DNA of 34,835 bases from Pseudonocardia sp. (GCA_016794615.1 JAEUJO010000050.1:1-34835), one strand, 5' to 3'; shown: positions 7,701 through 15,466, numbered from the stretch's first letter. The notes: generated from the letters alone by a model not told the origin. Made by a program: numbers and translations.

Positions 7701-8608
7701 CCCAGCTCGGTGGGCACCGCCACGACGTCCACCATCGCCCCGTTCCGCAGCACCGTCACCGGCAGCGGGACGCCGACGGCGTCCCCGAAGAGCTGCTTCT
7801 GGATGCCCTGCGCGTCCTGCACGGGGTGCCGGCCGACGTCGAGCACCAGGTCGCCGCGCCGCAGCCCGGCCCGGGCCGCCGGGCTGTCCGCAACCACCTC
7901 GGCCAGCCGGACGCCGCTGCGGCGTGCGTGCCGTTCCGCCACGTCTGCCGGTACCGGCGCCGGCGTGCCGACCACGCCGAGGTAGGCCCGGCGGACCCGG
8001 CCGTCGCGCAGCAGGGCCTCCACGATCCGCCGCGTGGTGGCGTTGACCGGCACCGCAAGGCCGAGCCCCGCACCCGCGACGGCGGTGTTGATGCCGACGA
8101 CCCTGCCGACCGAGTCGGCGAGCGCGCCGCCGGAGTTGCCGGGGTTGAGTGCGGCGTCGGTCTGGATCACGTCCTCGATCACCCGGCCGGCCTGACCGCT
8201 GCGGGTGGGCAGCGAGCGCCCGAGGGCGCTGACCACCCCGGCGGTGACCGAGCCCGCCAGGCCCAGCGGGTTGCCGACGGCCACCACCAGCTGACCGACC
8301 ACCAGCCGGTCCGCGTCGCCGAGGCGCACGGGTGGGGGCAGGTCGCCGGGACGCTCGGTGCGCAGTACCGCCAGGTCGGAGAGCGGGTCAGCGCCCACGA
8401 CGCGAACCGGCGCCTGCACGCCGTCGAGGAAGTCGGCGCGGCCGCGCGGGGCGTCGGCCACCACGTGGGCGTTCGTCACCAGCACCCCGTCCCCGGAGAC
8501 GACGACGGCGGAGCCGGTTCCCCGGCCGATCCGGACCGCGGCCACCCGCGGGGTGACCTCGGCGGCAACGGCACTGACCGTGCGGGAGTAGGAGTCCAGC
8601 TCGTCCAT
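7697..8608 (-). CDS. HtrA/DegP-like trypsin-type serine protease with PDZ domain
   Basis: A 303-aa protease. The catalytic triad is visible as His48 (VTNAHVVAD), Asp78 (SDLAVLR) and Ser159 (NPGNSGGAL). A C-terminal PDZ domain covers about 205-300 (VRLAEVVADSPAARAGLRRGDLVL). Unlike most HtrA proteins it has no signal peptide or membrane anchor; the ATG start gives MDELDSYSRTVSAVAAEVTPR directly before the protease fold. Reading further upstream enters the dispersed palindromic repeat. It probably acts in the cytoplasm in protein quality control. The ribosome site is weak (TAGG). Confidence 0.9.
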   Translation of the reverse strand: MDELDSYSRTVSAVAAEVTPRVAAVRIGRGTGSAVVVSGDGVLVTNAHVVADAPRGRADFLDGVQAPVRVVGADPLSDLAVLRTERPGDLPPPVRLGDADRLVVGQLVVAVGNPLGLAGSVTAGVVSALGRSLPTRSGQAGRVIEDVIQTDAALNPGNSGGALADSVGRVVGINTAVAGAGLGLAVPVNATTRRIVEALLRDGRVRRAYLGVVGTPAPVPADVAERHARRSGVRLAEVVADSPAARAGLRRGDLVLDVGRHPVQDAQGIQKQLFGDAVGVPLPVTVLRNGAMVDVVAVPTELG

Positions 8609-8678
8609 ACCTACTGCTTACACCGTTGCAGAACCCTGGGGGATCGCTGTGGGCGAACCCGTCGCACCGGCCGGGGTG

Positions 8679-8731
8679 TGCAGCAAGGTGGCCTTGCTCG
8701 CATGGGATCGCAGTATGGCCACCCTGCTGCA
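8679..8731. repeat. Dispersed palindromic element, copy between htrA-like and def genes
   Basis: The arm TGCAGCAAGGTGGCC (8679-8693) faces GGCCACCCTGCTGCA (8717-8731), complementary at 14 of 15 positions. Each arm carries the core GCAAGG-TGG-CCTTGC or a decayed form of it. The same sequence family occurs four times at 12245-12383. The DNA between the stop of def (8778) and the start of the protease (8608) holds no gene. It looks like a short REP/MITE-type element; no transposase is nearby. Confidence 0.75.
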
Positions 8732-8777
8732 ATCCCCCGCCGCGCCAGCACCCACCTCGCCCAGGCGCGGACCGCGG

Positions 8778-9359
8778 TCAGACGTCGTGGGCGCGCTGCA
8801 GGGCCGGGTCCCAGGAATGGCCGGGCTCGCCCCAGCCCCGGTCGCGCACCGCGCGCCTCCCGGCCCGCCGGTACCGGCCGACCAACCGGTCCAGATAGAG
8901 CAGGCCGTCCAGGTGGTCGGTCTCGTGCTGCAGGCAGCGGGCGAGGAACCCGCGGCCCTCGATCGACACCGGGTTGCCCTCGGCGTCCGTGCCGGTCACC
9001 CGTGCCCACTCGGCGCGGCCGGTCGGGAACTGCTCGTCGGGCACCGACAGGCAGCCTTCCGCGTCGTCCTCGGGATCCGGCATCGTCTCGGGCCGTTCGG
9101 AGGTCTCCAGCACCGGGTTGATCACCACGCCGCGTAGGCGCCGGCGCAGCTCCTCGTCCGGGCAGTCGTAGACGAACAGCCGCAGCGGCACCCCGACCTG
9201 GTTCGCCGCCAGGCCGACGCCGTCGGCGGCCTCCATCGTGTCGAACATGTCGGCGACGAGCTCGCGGAGAGCGTCGTCGAACCCGATCACCGGCCGGGTC
9301 GGGGTGTGCAGGACAGGATCACCGACGATGCGGATGGAACGGACGGCCACGGCCGCCAT
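8778..9359 (-). CDS. def: Peptide deformylase
   Basis: A 193-aa metalloenzyme that removes the N-formyl group from nascent proteins. All three motifs are intact: GVGLAANQ (47-54), EGCLS (101-105, metal ligand Cys103) and QHETDH (144-149, ligands His145 and His149, catalytic Glu146). The C-terminal extension [17 protein letters not shown] is typical of actinobacterial Def. The ATG at 9359 is preferred; the only ribosome-like sequence is weak. Gene order def, DUF3263 and LytR_C is as in M. tuberculosis Rv0429c-Rv0431 (from memory). Confidence 0.95.
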   Translation of the reverse strand: MAAVAVRSIRIVGDPVLHTPTRPVIGFDDALRELVADMFDTMEAADGVGLAANQVGVPLRLFVYDCPDEELRRRLRGVVINPVLETSERPETMPDPEDDAEGCLSVPDEQFPTGRAEWARVTGTDAEGNPVSIEGRGFLARCLQHETDHLDGLLYLDRLVGRYRRAGRRAVRDRGWGEPGHSWDPALQRAHDV

Positions 9360-9441
9360 GATCCCGCACGACCCTCGCCGAAGCGTCACCGGTGGCGCGT
9401 CGCACCGGTTCCTGTCGGTGCTCCGTGGTTCAATGCACGCG

Positions 9442-9463
9442 CGAATGACACCTGTGTCATTCG
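9442..9463. promoter_or_regulatory. 22-bp palindromic operator candidate between def and DUF3263
   Basis: CGAATGACAC (9442-9451) and GTGTCATTCG (9454-9463) are perfect 10-bp complements around a CT centre. The site is 82 bp upstream of def on one side and 64 bp upstream of the DUF3263 gene on the other, where a regulator could control both. It contains two inverted GACAC words, the core reported for WhiA binding; that link is a suggestion only. Confidence 0.5.
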
Positions 9464-9527
9464 TCCCCGGCACGCGGGGTTACGGCACACCGTAGTACCT
9501 GCAATACGCGGTAGCACGAGGAGCGCG

Positions 9528-9833
9528 ATGGAGTCCGCCACCGAACCCCGGGGCCTGCCCACCGTCCATCGGTCGGCCCGCGAGCTCGACCGACGCGAGC
9601 GCGAGATCCTCGCGTTCGAGGGGCAGTGGTGGAAGTACGCGGGCGCCAAGGAGCAGGCCGTCCGCGAGCTGTTCGACATGTCGCCCACGCGGTACTACCA
9701 GGTGCTCAACGCTCTGATCGACAAGCCCGAGGCGCTGGCCGCCGAGCCGTTGCTCATCAAGCGCCTGCGCCGGCTGCGGGCGAGCCGGCAGCGCACCCGC
9801 TCGGCCCGGCGCCTCGGCGTCGAGCCGTGGTGA
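9528..9833 (+). CDS. DUF3263 small DNA-binding-like protein
   Basis: A 101-aa basic protein of the DUF3263 family, conserved across Actinobacteria and equivalent by position to M. tuberculosis Rv0430. The core ELDRREREILAFEGQWWKYA and the helical segment AVRELFDMSPTRYYQVLNAL resemble a helix-turn-helix; the C-terminus is arginine-rich (RLRRLRASRQRTRSARR). The ATG at 9528 is preceded by GAGGAG at a short spacing. It lies 68 bp before the LytR_C gene and the two are probably an operon. Function is not established; a transcriptional role is likely from the fold. Confidence 0.88.
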   Translation: MESATEPRGLPTVHRSARELDRREREILAFEGQWWKYAGAKEQAVRELFDMSPTRYYQVLNALIDKPEALAAEPLLIKRLRRLRASRQRTRSARRLGVEPW

Positions 9834-9901
9834 CCATCCGGCCACCGTGGCCGGCACCCGCCGGTCGCTGACCGGGCCGCTTCCCGCATCCGGAGGTCGT
9901 C

Positions 9902-10522
9902 GTGGCCGAATCCCCCCCGCCCGGTTCCCGCTCGCCTCTCCGCGTGGGCGGTATCGCGCTGCTCGGTGTCGGCGTGATCGCCGCGTTCGCCGGGCTGATC
10001 ACCACGACCCAGGGCAACGGCGACGGCACCGTCGCGCAGGGCCCCGCAGCGTCGGCGGGCGCACTGGAGTCCGCGGCGCCGACCGAACCGGCCGTGGCGA
10101 GCCCGTCCCCGGACGTCGCCAGGGTGGTGCCGGCACCAGCCGCATCGGCCGTTCCCGCCCCCGTCGAGCCGGCACCGCCCGCTGTGGCGGCTCCGGCTCC
10201 CGCGCCGGGCGAGTCCTCGTCGGTCCCCCATGGATCCCTTCGCGTCTACAACAACAGCCTGATCCAGGGCTTGGCCGCGCGCGCGGCCGCCGACTTCCGC
10301 AGTGCCGGTTGGACGATCGCCGAGATCGGCAGCTACCCGGGCGAGACCATCACGACGAGCACCGTCTACTACCGCCCGGGCACGGACGAGCAGGCTGCGG
10401 CGCAGGAGATCGGCCGGGCGTTCGGGCTGCGGGTCGCGCCGCGCTTCGCCGAGATCCAGTCCGCCAGCCCCGGGTTGATCGTCATCGTGACCAAGGAGTA
10501 CAAGTCGCCGGGCAAGTCGTGA
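9902..10522 (+). CDS. LytR C-terminal-domain membrane protein (VirR-like)
   Basis: A 206-aa protein with one N-terminal membrane helix (VGGIALLGVGVIAAFAGLI, about 16-34), an Ala/Pro/Glu-rich extracytoplasmic linker (to about 110) and a LytR_C domain (LRVYNNSLIQGLAARAAADF through LRVAPRF). The GTG start has CGGAGG about 6 nt upstream. The domain occurs at the end of LytR-CpsA-Psr enzymes but here stands alone, so the protein is not itself a ligase. By position it matches Rv0431 (VirR), which affects vesicle production and envelope integrity in M. tuberculosis. A role at the cell wall is inferred. Confidence 0.87.
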   Translation: MAESPPPGSRSPLRVGGIALLGVGVIAAFAGLITTTQGNGDGTVAQGPAASAGALESAAPTEPAVASPSPDVARVVPAPAASAVPAPVEPAPPAVAAPAPAPGESSSVPHGSLRVYNNSLIQGLAARAAADFRSAGWTIAEIGSYPGETITTSTVYYRPGTDEQAAAQEIGRAFGLRVAPRFAEIQSASPGLIVIVTKEYKSPGKS

Positions 10523-10564
10523 GCTTCGCGCACGGACGTCCGCCCACCTAGCGATCCTTGGTCG

Positions 10565-12958
10565 CTAGGACCTGCGGGCTCCGTAAGCCTCCAGTGCCAG
10601 CAGCTGGGCGGGATCCAGCGACGGGGGGACGGCCGCGCGTGCCGCGGCGAGATGGGTGGCGGTCACCTCCGTCGCCTCCAGCGACTCGCGCATCGCGGTG
10701 AGCGCCGCCTCCCGGAGCACGGCCGTGCAGTCGGCCGCGGAGTAGCCGTCCAGCTCGGCACCGAGTGCGTCGAGGTCGACGTCCGGGGACAACGGGGTGC
10801 GCGCGGCCGCGGTACGCAGGATGTCGGCCCGCGCGGCGGCGTCGGGCGGAGGGACATAGATCAGCCGCTCCAGGCGGCCGGGGCGCAGCAGCGCCGGGTC
10901 GATCAGCTCGGGCCGGTTCGTCGCGCCGACCACGACGACGTCGCGCAGCGGCTGCGCGCCGTCCAGCTCCGTGAGCAGGGCGGCGACTACGCGGTCGGCG
11001 ACCCCGGAGTCCGAGGACTGGCCGCGGCGGGGCGCGAGCGCGTCGACCTCGTCGAGGAACACCAGCGCAGGGGTGGCGTCGGCCGCTCGGCGGAACAGCT
11101 CGCGGACCGCGCGCTCCGACTCGCCCACGTACTTGTCGAGCAGCTCGGCACCCTTCACCGCCAGCACGTTGAGCTGCCCGGTCCCGGCGAGCGCGCGGAG
11201 CAGGAACGTCTTGCCGCAGCCCGGCGGTCCGTACACCAGCACGCCGCGCGGCGGGTCGACGCCGAGCCGGGCGAACGAGTCGGGGTAGCGCAGCGGCCAC
11301 AGCACAGCCTCGGTGAGCGCCTGCTTGACCTCGACCATGTCGCCGACCTGGTCGAGAGTGACCCCGCCGGTCTGCAGGCTCGCCGACGACGACATCGAGA
11401 TCGGCCGCACGGCGCCGACCGCGTCGATCAGGTCCTGCTGGGTGACCCGGGCGGGCTCTTCGTCGGTGCCCGCCGGGGCGGCCGAGCCGGCGCCGTGCCG
11501 CAGCGCGGCGGCCACGGCGGCCTCCCGACGGACGGCCACCAGATCCGCGGCGACGAACCCGGGCGTGCGTTCGGCGACCACCTTGAGGTCGATGCCCTCG
11601 GCGGTCGGCACGTCCACCAACAGGCGACGGAGCAGCTCGGTACGCACCCGCAGGTCCGGCAGCGGCAGGCCCAGCTCGCGGTCGGCGAGGTCGGGCGCGC
11701 GCATCCGGGGGTCGACCGACTCGGGCGACGACGACGTGGCGACCAGCGCGAAATACGACGTCGTGAGGGCCGCGTGCAGAGCGGCGAGGACGAGCGTCGC
11801 CAGCGGCGGCGGGTCAGTGGCCGGTAGCAGGGCGTCGACGTCGGTGAGCAGCAGGACGACCGGGGTGGCCGGGCGAGCGGCGGCCCGGGCGGTCCCGACC
11901 ACGTCGTGCACTCGCGTGGACGCGGCAGCGACCTCCAGTGCAGCGACCGCAGGGGCGGCGAGCTCGATGCAACGAGCACCGACGGCTGCGGCCGCACTGC
12001 GCACGAGCGTCGCCTTGCCGACCCCCTCGGGCCCGACGACCAGCACCCCGAGCCGCGGCGAGCCGCCGAGCCGGGTGAGCAGCTCGGGACGGCGGAAGGT
12101 CAGTTCGAACCACTCGACGAGGCGCCGCGCGGCATCGGCGTGGCCGACGAGGTCGTCGAGGTCGAGACCCGCCTCGGGAACGGAGCCGAAGCCGCTGACG
12201 GGATCGGCCGGGTCGACCGTGGCGGTCCCGGCTACCGCCGGGTTTGCAGCAAGGTGGCCTTGCTGCAACGGAATTGGAGCAGGGCCACCTTGCTGCAATG
12301 CGCTGCCCGCAGCCGGCCCGGCCCCGCTTGCAGCAGGGCCACCATGCTGCAATCGGATTGGAGCAGGGCCACCATGCTGCAATCCCCAGGAGCCGTCACC
12401 CTCCCAGCCGACCACCGTCGACGGCATCACCGCGACCGCCCCCGGCGGCTCCGTTCCCGCCACGGTCAGCAGCTCGGTGGTCCACGCCCCGCCCACCGCA
12501 CCGGCCAGCCGGCTGCGCGCGGCCGCGACGTCGAGGCCCGCGACAGGCTCCAGGTCCTGCGGGAGGAGCGAGACCGCGTCGCCGCCGGTGACGACCTTGC
12601 CCAGCAGCGCCAGCCGCGCCGTCTCCGGGGTCAGCCCGGCGCGGGCCAGCCGGGAGCCGGTCAGCAGCACCTGACGGGCGGCGGCCACGCGCGACGGCGC
12701 GACGACGACCGGCGCGCCGTCGATGAGGCCGGCGTTGGAGAGGATCACGTCGTCGACCGTCGCCTGACCGGGCGCAACACCGAGGGCAGCCGGCGCGGCC
12801 AGCGCGGTGGTGACCCGTGCACCGGTCAGCGTCACGGCGTCCCACGACCGCAGGCCGAGCGCGTCGAGGACCTCCGGATGCAGCCGGACGACACCCCGCC
12901 GGGCGTCGGCCGCCGACGGGGTGACCCGGACGACAAGGGAGACGCTGGGGTCGTGCAC
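10565..12958 (-). CDS. Cdc48/p97-like AAA family ATPase with two AAA modules
   Basis: A 797-aa protein: a Cdc48-type N domain (about 1-185), a repeat-encoded insert (193-238), a degenerate D1 module and a canonical D2 module. D1 has a Walker A variant GPEGVGKA (309-316), but the Walker B acidic pair reads TD (LLLTDVDAL) and the arginine-finger region is altered, so it may bind but not hydrolyse ATP. D2 has GPPGCGKT, VFLDEVDAL and ATNRPELIDPALLRPGR. Position matches Rv0435c beside pssA and psd. The start is GTG at 12958, six nucleotides after TAGCGT, consistent with a leaderless mRNA. It probably unfolds or extracts protein substrates; its targets are unknown. Confidence 0.9.
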   Translation of the reverse strand: MHDPSVSLVVRVTPSAADARRGVVRLHPEVLDALGLRSWDAVTLTGARVTTALAAPAALGVAPGQATVDDVILSNAGLIDGAPVVVAPSRVAAARQVLLTGSRLARAGLTPETARLALLGKVVTGGDAVSLLPQDLEPVAGLDVAAARSRLAGAVGGAWTTELLTVAGTEPPGAVAVMPSTVVGWEGDGSWGLQHGGPAPIRLQHGGPAASGAGPAAGSALQQGGPAPIPLQQGHLAANPAVAGTATVDPADPVSGFGSVPEAGLDLDDLVGHADAARRLVEWFELTFRRPELLTRLGGSPRLGVLVVGPEGVGKATLVRSAAAAVGARCIELAAPAVAALEVAAASTRVHDVVGTARAAARPATPVVLLLTDVDALLPATDPPPLATLVLAALHAALTTSYFALVATSSSPESVDPRMRAPDLADRELGLPLPDLRVRTELLRRLLVDVPTAEGIDLKVVAERTPGFVAADLVAVRREAAVAAALRHGAGSAAPAGTDEEPARVTQQDLIDAVGAVRPISMSSSASLQTGGVTLDQVGDMVEVKQALTEAVLWPLRYPDSFARLGVDPPRGVLVYGPPGCGKTFLLRALAGTGQLNVLAVKGAELLDKYVGESERAVRELFRRAADATPALVFLDEVDALAPRRGQSSDSGVADRVVAALLTELDGAQPLRDVVVVGATNRPELIDPALLRPGRLERLIYVPPPDAAARADILRTAAARTPLSPDVDLDALGAELDGYSAADCTAVLREAALTAMRESLEATEVTATHLAAARAAVPPSLDPAQLLALEAYGARRS
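12245..12383. repeat. Four palindromic repeat units inserted in frame in the AAA ATPase
   Basis: Unit 1 (12245-12267) is a perfect hairpin: TGCAGCAAGG, loop TGG, then the complement. Three further copies end in TGCTGCAA at 12291-12298, 12345-12352 and 12375-12382, in two pairs, each pair spaced by exactly 30 bp. On the minus strand they encode LQHGGPAPIRLQHGGPAA and LQQGGPAPIPLQQGHLAA within the N-to-D1 linker, without breaking the frame. This is the same family as at 8679-8731. Confidence 0.85.
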
Positions 12959-12964
12959 CCGGCC

Positions 12965-12970
12965 ACGCTA
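12965..12970 (-). promoter_or_regulatory. -10 element TAGCGT, leaderless start of the AAA ATPase
   Basis: TAGCGT on the minus strand is followed by exactly 6 nt and the GTG start codon. In actinobacteria a TANNNT box at this distance usually marks a leaderless transcript. There is no ribosome site, which agrees. Confidence 0.5.
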
Positions 12971-12994
12971 TCCGTCAGGGCACGGCGACGCCGG

Positions 12995-13094
12995 ACCGCC
13001 GTCGCCCGAACCACACTTCGCGACGCATCCGCCCACGCCGCACCGCCGTCGCCCGAACCACACCTCGCGACGCATCCGCCCACGCCGCACCGCC
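12995..13094. repeat. 47-bp tandem repeat upstream of the AAA ATPase
   Basis: Two full 47-bp units (12995-13041 and 13042-13088) differ at one base (ACTTCG versus ACCTCG), followed by the first 6 bp of a third. They fill most of the 191-bp spacer between pssA and the ATPase and end about 25 bp upstream of the -10 box. They could bind an activator or stop pssA transcription. Confidence 0.8.
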
Positions 13095-13149
13095 TACCGC
13101 ACGTGCATCGTCACGGAACCGTCGCGGTGTGTCGGGATCGTGTGCCCGT

Positions 13150-14121
13150 TCAGCGCCGGCGAAGCCCCAGCCGCGCTCGTCCCCGGTCGGTCCTGCCCCG
13201 GGTCGCGGCCCCGTTCGTCGGCGGGCGTGGCGGGGCGGGACGGGGCGGCTCGTCCGGCCGGAAGACCGCACGCGCCACGTTCCGCGCTCCCCCGGCGACC
13301 CGGCGGCGCAACGGCGACCGCAGGCCCAGCCGCCGCGCCGACCGCGCCGCCCGGGCCACGGCGCGCCGCTCCCGGGTCGGCACGTCCCATGCCTCGGGGT
13401 GCCGCTTGAGCCACTCGAAGCGGTAGATCGTGAACGGCAGGAGCAGCAGGTAGCCGCACGCGACCGCCGTCATGGCGAGGAAGGGTTCGGCGACGAGCAG
13501 CGCGAACGCCAGGCCCACCAGCACCAGGGCGGGCGGGATGAGGCGCGTCGGGACCCGCGCGGTCTTGAGCGAGATCGTCGGCAGCCGGCTCACCATCAGC
13601 AGCGCCGCGAACAGCGCCCACAGGCCGACGGTCAGCGGCGCCGCCCACCAGCCGTCGCCGAACTGGAGCCACAACAGCAGGGGCAGGCCGCCCACCAGCG
13701 CGGCCGCCGGGGCCGGGACGCCGACGAAGAACTCCTTGGCGAACGGCCACCGCTGCTCCGCCTCGATCAGCGTGTTGAAGCGTGCCAGCCGCAGTGCCAT
13801 GCAGACCGCGAAGACCAGCGCGACGACCCAGCCGAGCCGGTTCCCGTCGAGCCGCCAGATGTAGAACAGCAGCGCAGGCGACACGCCGAACGCCACGAGG
13901 TCCGACAGCGAGTCGAGCTCGGCGCCGATCTTGCTGCTGGCGTCGAGCAGCCGGGCGAGGCCGCCGTCCAGGGCGTCGAACACGGCCGCGGCGGCGATCG
14001 CGGCGACGCACAGGTCGAACCGGCCGGCCAGGGCGAAGTTGACCGCCGAGAGCCCCGAGCAGAGCGCGAGGACGGTGACGGCGTTGGGCAGCAGGCGGAC
14101 GCTCGCGCGGGACGTGGGCAC
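13150..14121 (-). CDS. pssA: CDP-diacylglycerol-serine O-phosphatidyltransferase
   Basis: A 323-aa integral membrane enzyme that makes phosphatidylserine. The CDP-alcohol phosphotransferase signature D-x2-D-G-x2-A-R-x8-G-x3-D-x3-D is intact (Asp49, Asp52, Arg57, Gly66, Asp70, Asp74). Several hydrophobic helices follow. The last ~90 residues are a basic, proline-rich cytoplasmic tail (RRAVARAARSARRLG onward), longer than in many homologues. The GTG start lies 5 bp after the stop of psd, so the two are one operon in the order psd-pssA, as at Rv0437c-Rv0436c. Confidence 0.94.
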   Translation of the reverse strand: MPTSRASVRLLPNAVTVLALCSGLSAVNFALAGRFDLCVAAIAAAAVFDALDGGLARLLDASSKIGAELDSLSDLVAFGVSPALLFYIWRLDGNRLGWVVALVFAVCMALRLARFNTLIEAEQRWPFAKEFFVGVPAPAAALVGGLPLLLWLQFGDGWWAAPLTVGLWALFAALLMVSRLPTISLKTARVPTRLIPPALVLVGLAFALLVAEPFLAMTAVACGYLLLLPFTIYRFEWLKRHPEAWDVPTRERRAVARAARSARRLGLRSPLRRRVAGGARNVARAVFRPDEPPRPAPPRPPTNGAATRGRTDRGRARLGLRRR

Positions 14122-14126
14122 CGTGG

Positions 14127-14915
14127 TCAGGCCGGCGTCACAGGCAGCCCGGTGGCGCCCGGAAGCTCGGCCAACACCGTCTCCCCGCCGATCGTGCGCT
14201 GCCCGACCTCGACGGTGACCGTCGACCCCGCCGGGAGGTAGGTGTCGACGCGGGAGCCGAACCGGATCAGCCCGTAGGTCTCCCCCGCCGCGACCTCGTC
14301 GCCCGGAGCGACGTCGCAGCGGATCCGCCGGGCCAGCAGACCGGCGATCTGGACGACCCCCACCCGGGCCCCGTCGACGGTCTCCAGCAGCAGCGCGTTG
14401 CGCTCGTTGTCGTCGCTGGCCTTGTCCAGGTCCGCCGACAGGAACCGGCCGTGCCGGTACTGCACGTCGACGACGCGCCCGTCGGCCGGGATGCGCTGGA
14501 CGTGCACGTCGAGCACCGACAGGAAGACGCTGACGCGCGGTGACGGCACCCGCGGCAGGTCGAGCTCGGGCGGGGGCACGACGTCCGATACGAGCGCGAC
14601 CGTGCCGTCCGCGGCTGAGCGCACCACCCCGGTCCGCGAGGACGGCACGCGGTGCGGGTTGCGGAAGAAAGCGGCGGTGGCGGCGGTGGCCAGGGCCCCG
14701 ACCAGGGTGCCGTGGCCGGTCAGGAGCCGGGTGAGCACGGCGACCGCGGCGACTCCGCCGACGATCGGACGGCCACCGGGGTGCATCGGCGGCACGGCTG
14801 CGCGGACCAGCGTGGCCACGTGCGCGAGCGAGGTCGACCGTACCCGGGCGTCGGGCGCCGCCTGCACGGAGGCGGGCGCGTGGACGTCGCGTGACACGGC
14901 GACGGGCGGGGGCAT
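14127..14915 (-). CDS. psd: Phosphatidylserine decarboxylase proenzyme
   Basis: A 262-aa pyruvoyl enzyme that converts phosphatidylserine to phosphatidylethanolamine. The self-cleavage motif is FGS, with cleavage between Gly220 and Ser221, giving a 42-residue alpha chain that starts with the pyruvoyl group. Other marks are FFRNPHRVP, the ADG segment and DVHVQRIPADG. The protein is of the short actinobacterial/archaeal type with one hydrophobic stretch near residues 50-75. The ATG at 14915 has GAGGAG 6 nt upstream. Extending the frame upstream only reads through the 54-bp repeats. Confidence 0.93.
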   Translation of the reverse strand: MPPPVAVSRDVHAPASVQAAPDARVRSTSLAHVATLVRAAVPPMHPGGRPIVGGVAAVAVLTRLLTGHGTLVGALATAATAAFFRNPHRVPSSRTGVVRSAADGTVALVSDVVPPPELDLPRVPSPRVSVFLSVLDVHVQRIPADGRVVDVQYRHGRFLSADLDKASDDNERNALLLETVDGARVGVVQIAGLLARRIRCDVAPGDEVAAGETYGLIRFGSRVDTYLPAGSTVTVEVGQRTIGGETVLAELPGATGLPVTPA

Positions 14916-14927
14916 CGGTCGCTCCTC

Positions 14928-15035
14928 GTTCTCACCGCGAAGCCCCCGCCTGCCGGCGTCGGCCTCGCGGACACACTCAGGGTTCTCACCGCGAAGCCCC
15001 CGCCTGCCGGCGTCGGCCTCGCGGACACGCTCAGG
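14928..15035. repeat. 54-bp tandem repeat in the psd leader
   Basis: Two 54-bp units (14928-14981 and 14982-15035) differ at one base (CACACTC versus CACGCTC). As minus-strand RNA each forms a stem CGCGAGGC/GCTTCGCG with a G-C rich loop. The first unit abuts the psd ribosome site. The period is a multiple of three, and the minus strand reads open as repeated VREADAGRRGLRGEN, so a coding origin cannot be excluded. Confidence 0.75.
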
Positions 15036-15201
15036 GTAGGGCGACCCGGCCGAGCCGCGCGTGCGGCGGCCCACGCTACGCCAACGTGCCCGGTGCCCGG
15101 CCGAGGGCGGCAAGCGCCGCGCGGCCGAGCACCCGGGACAGGCGCGACAGCCCAGATCGACGGGGGCGCGAGCGGCCGGTTCTGCGGCGCCGCGCCCGAG
15201 A

Positions 15202-15248
15202 ACATAAAAGGGCCGGGGCCGCCATCCCCCGAGACAGCGACCCCGGCC
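15202..15248 (-). terminator. Rho-independent terminator candidate downstream of moeA
   Basis: On the minus strand GGCCGGGG (15248-15241) pairs with CCCCGGCC (15218-15211) and is followed by CTTTTATGTT. The stem is perfect and the T-run is present. It lies about 220 bp after the moeA stop and could also act as an attenuator ahead of psd. Confidence 0.55.
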
Positions 15249-15466
15249 AGGAACCGCTCGTCCGCTCCCCAGCGACGGGCGGTAGGTCCTCCGCGTGCGG
15301 GCCGGTTCCCCGGCCTGCTCGTCAAGTATCCCCAGGCGCACGACGAATCGTCCAGGTCACCGGCAGAGGAATCCTGCGATGTGCCCGATCGGCCGAACGC
15401 ACAGTGTTAGACGCACCCTAGGGCAGGATCGTTCCAGAACCTACTTGTGAGCTGCATCACATCACA

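Larger units (their letters stand above)
14916..15466. other. Spacer between moeA and psd
   Basis: A 551-bp gap without a convincing gene. From psd outward on the minus strand it holds the ribosome site, two 54-bp repeats (14928-15035), an uncharacterised GC-rich stretch, a terminator-like hairpin (15202-15248) and about 220 bp leading to the moeA stop. The promoter of psd-pssA should lie here, but I could not fix it. Confidence 0.5.

Noticed and set aside
8388..8732. Short frame reading through the intergenic repeat into the protease gene
   Set aside because: Its product is repeat-derived and low complexity, with no ribosome site or family match.
14916..15341. N-terminal extension of Psd across the 54-bp repeats
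   Set aside because: The ATG at 14915 has a good ribosome site and gives the normal family length; the extension is repetitive and low complexity.
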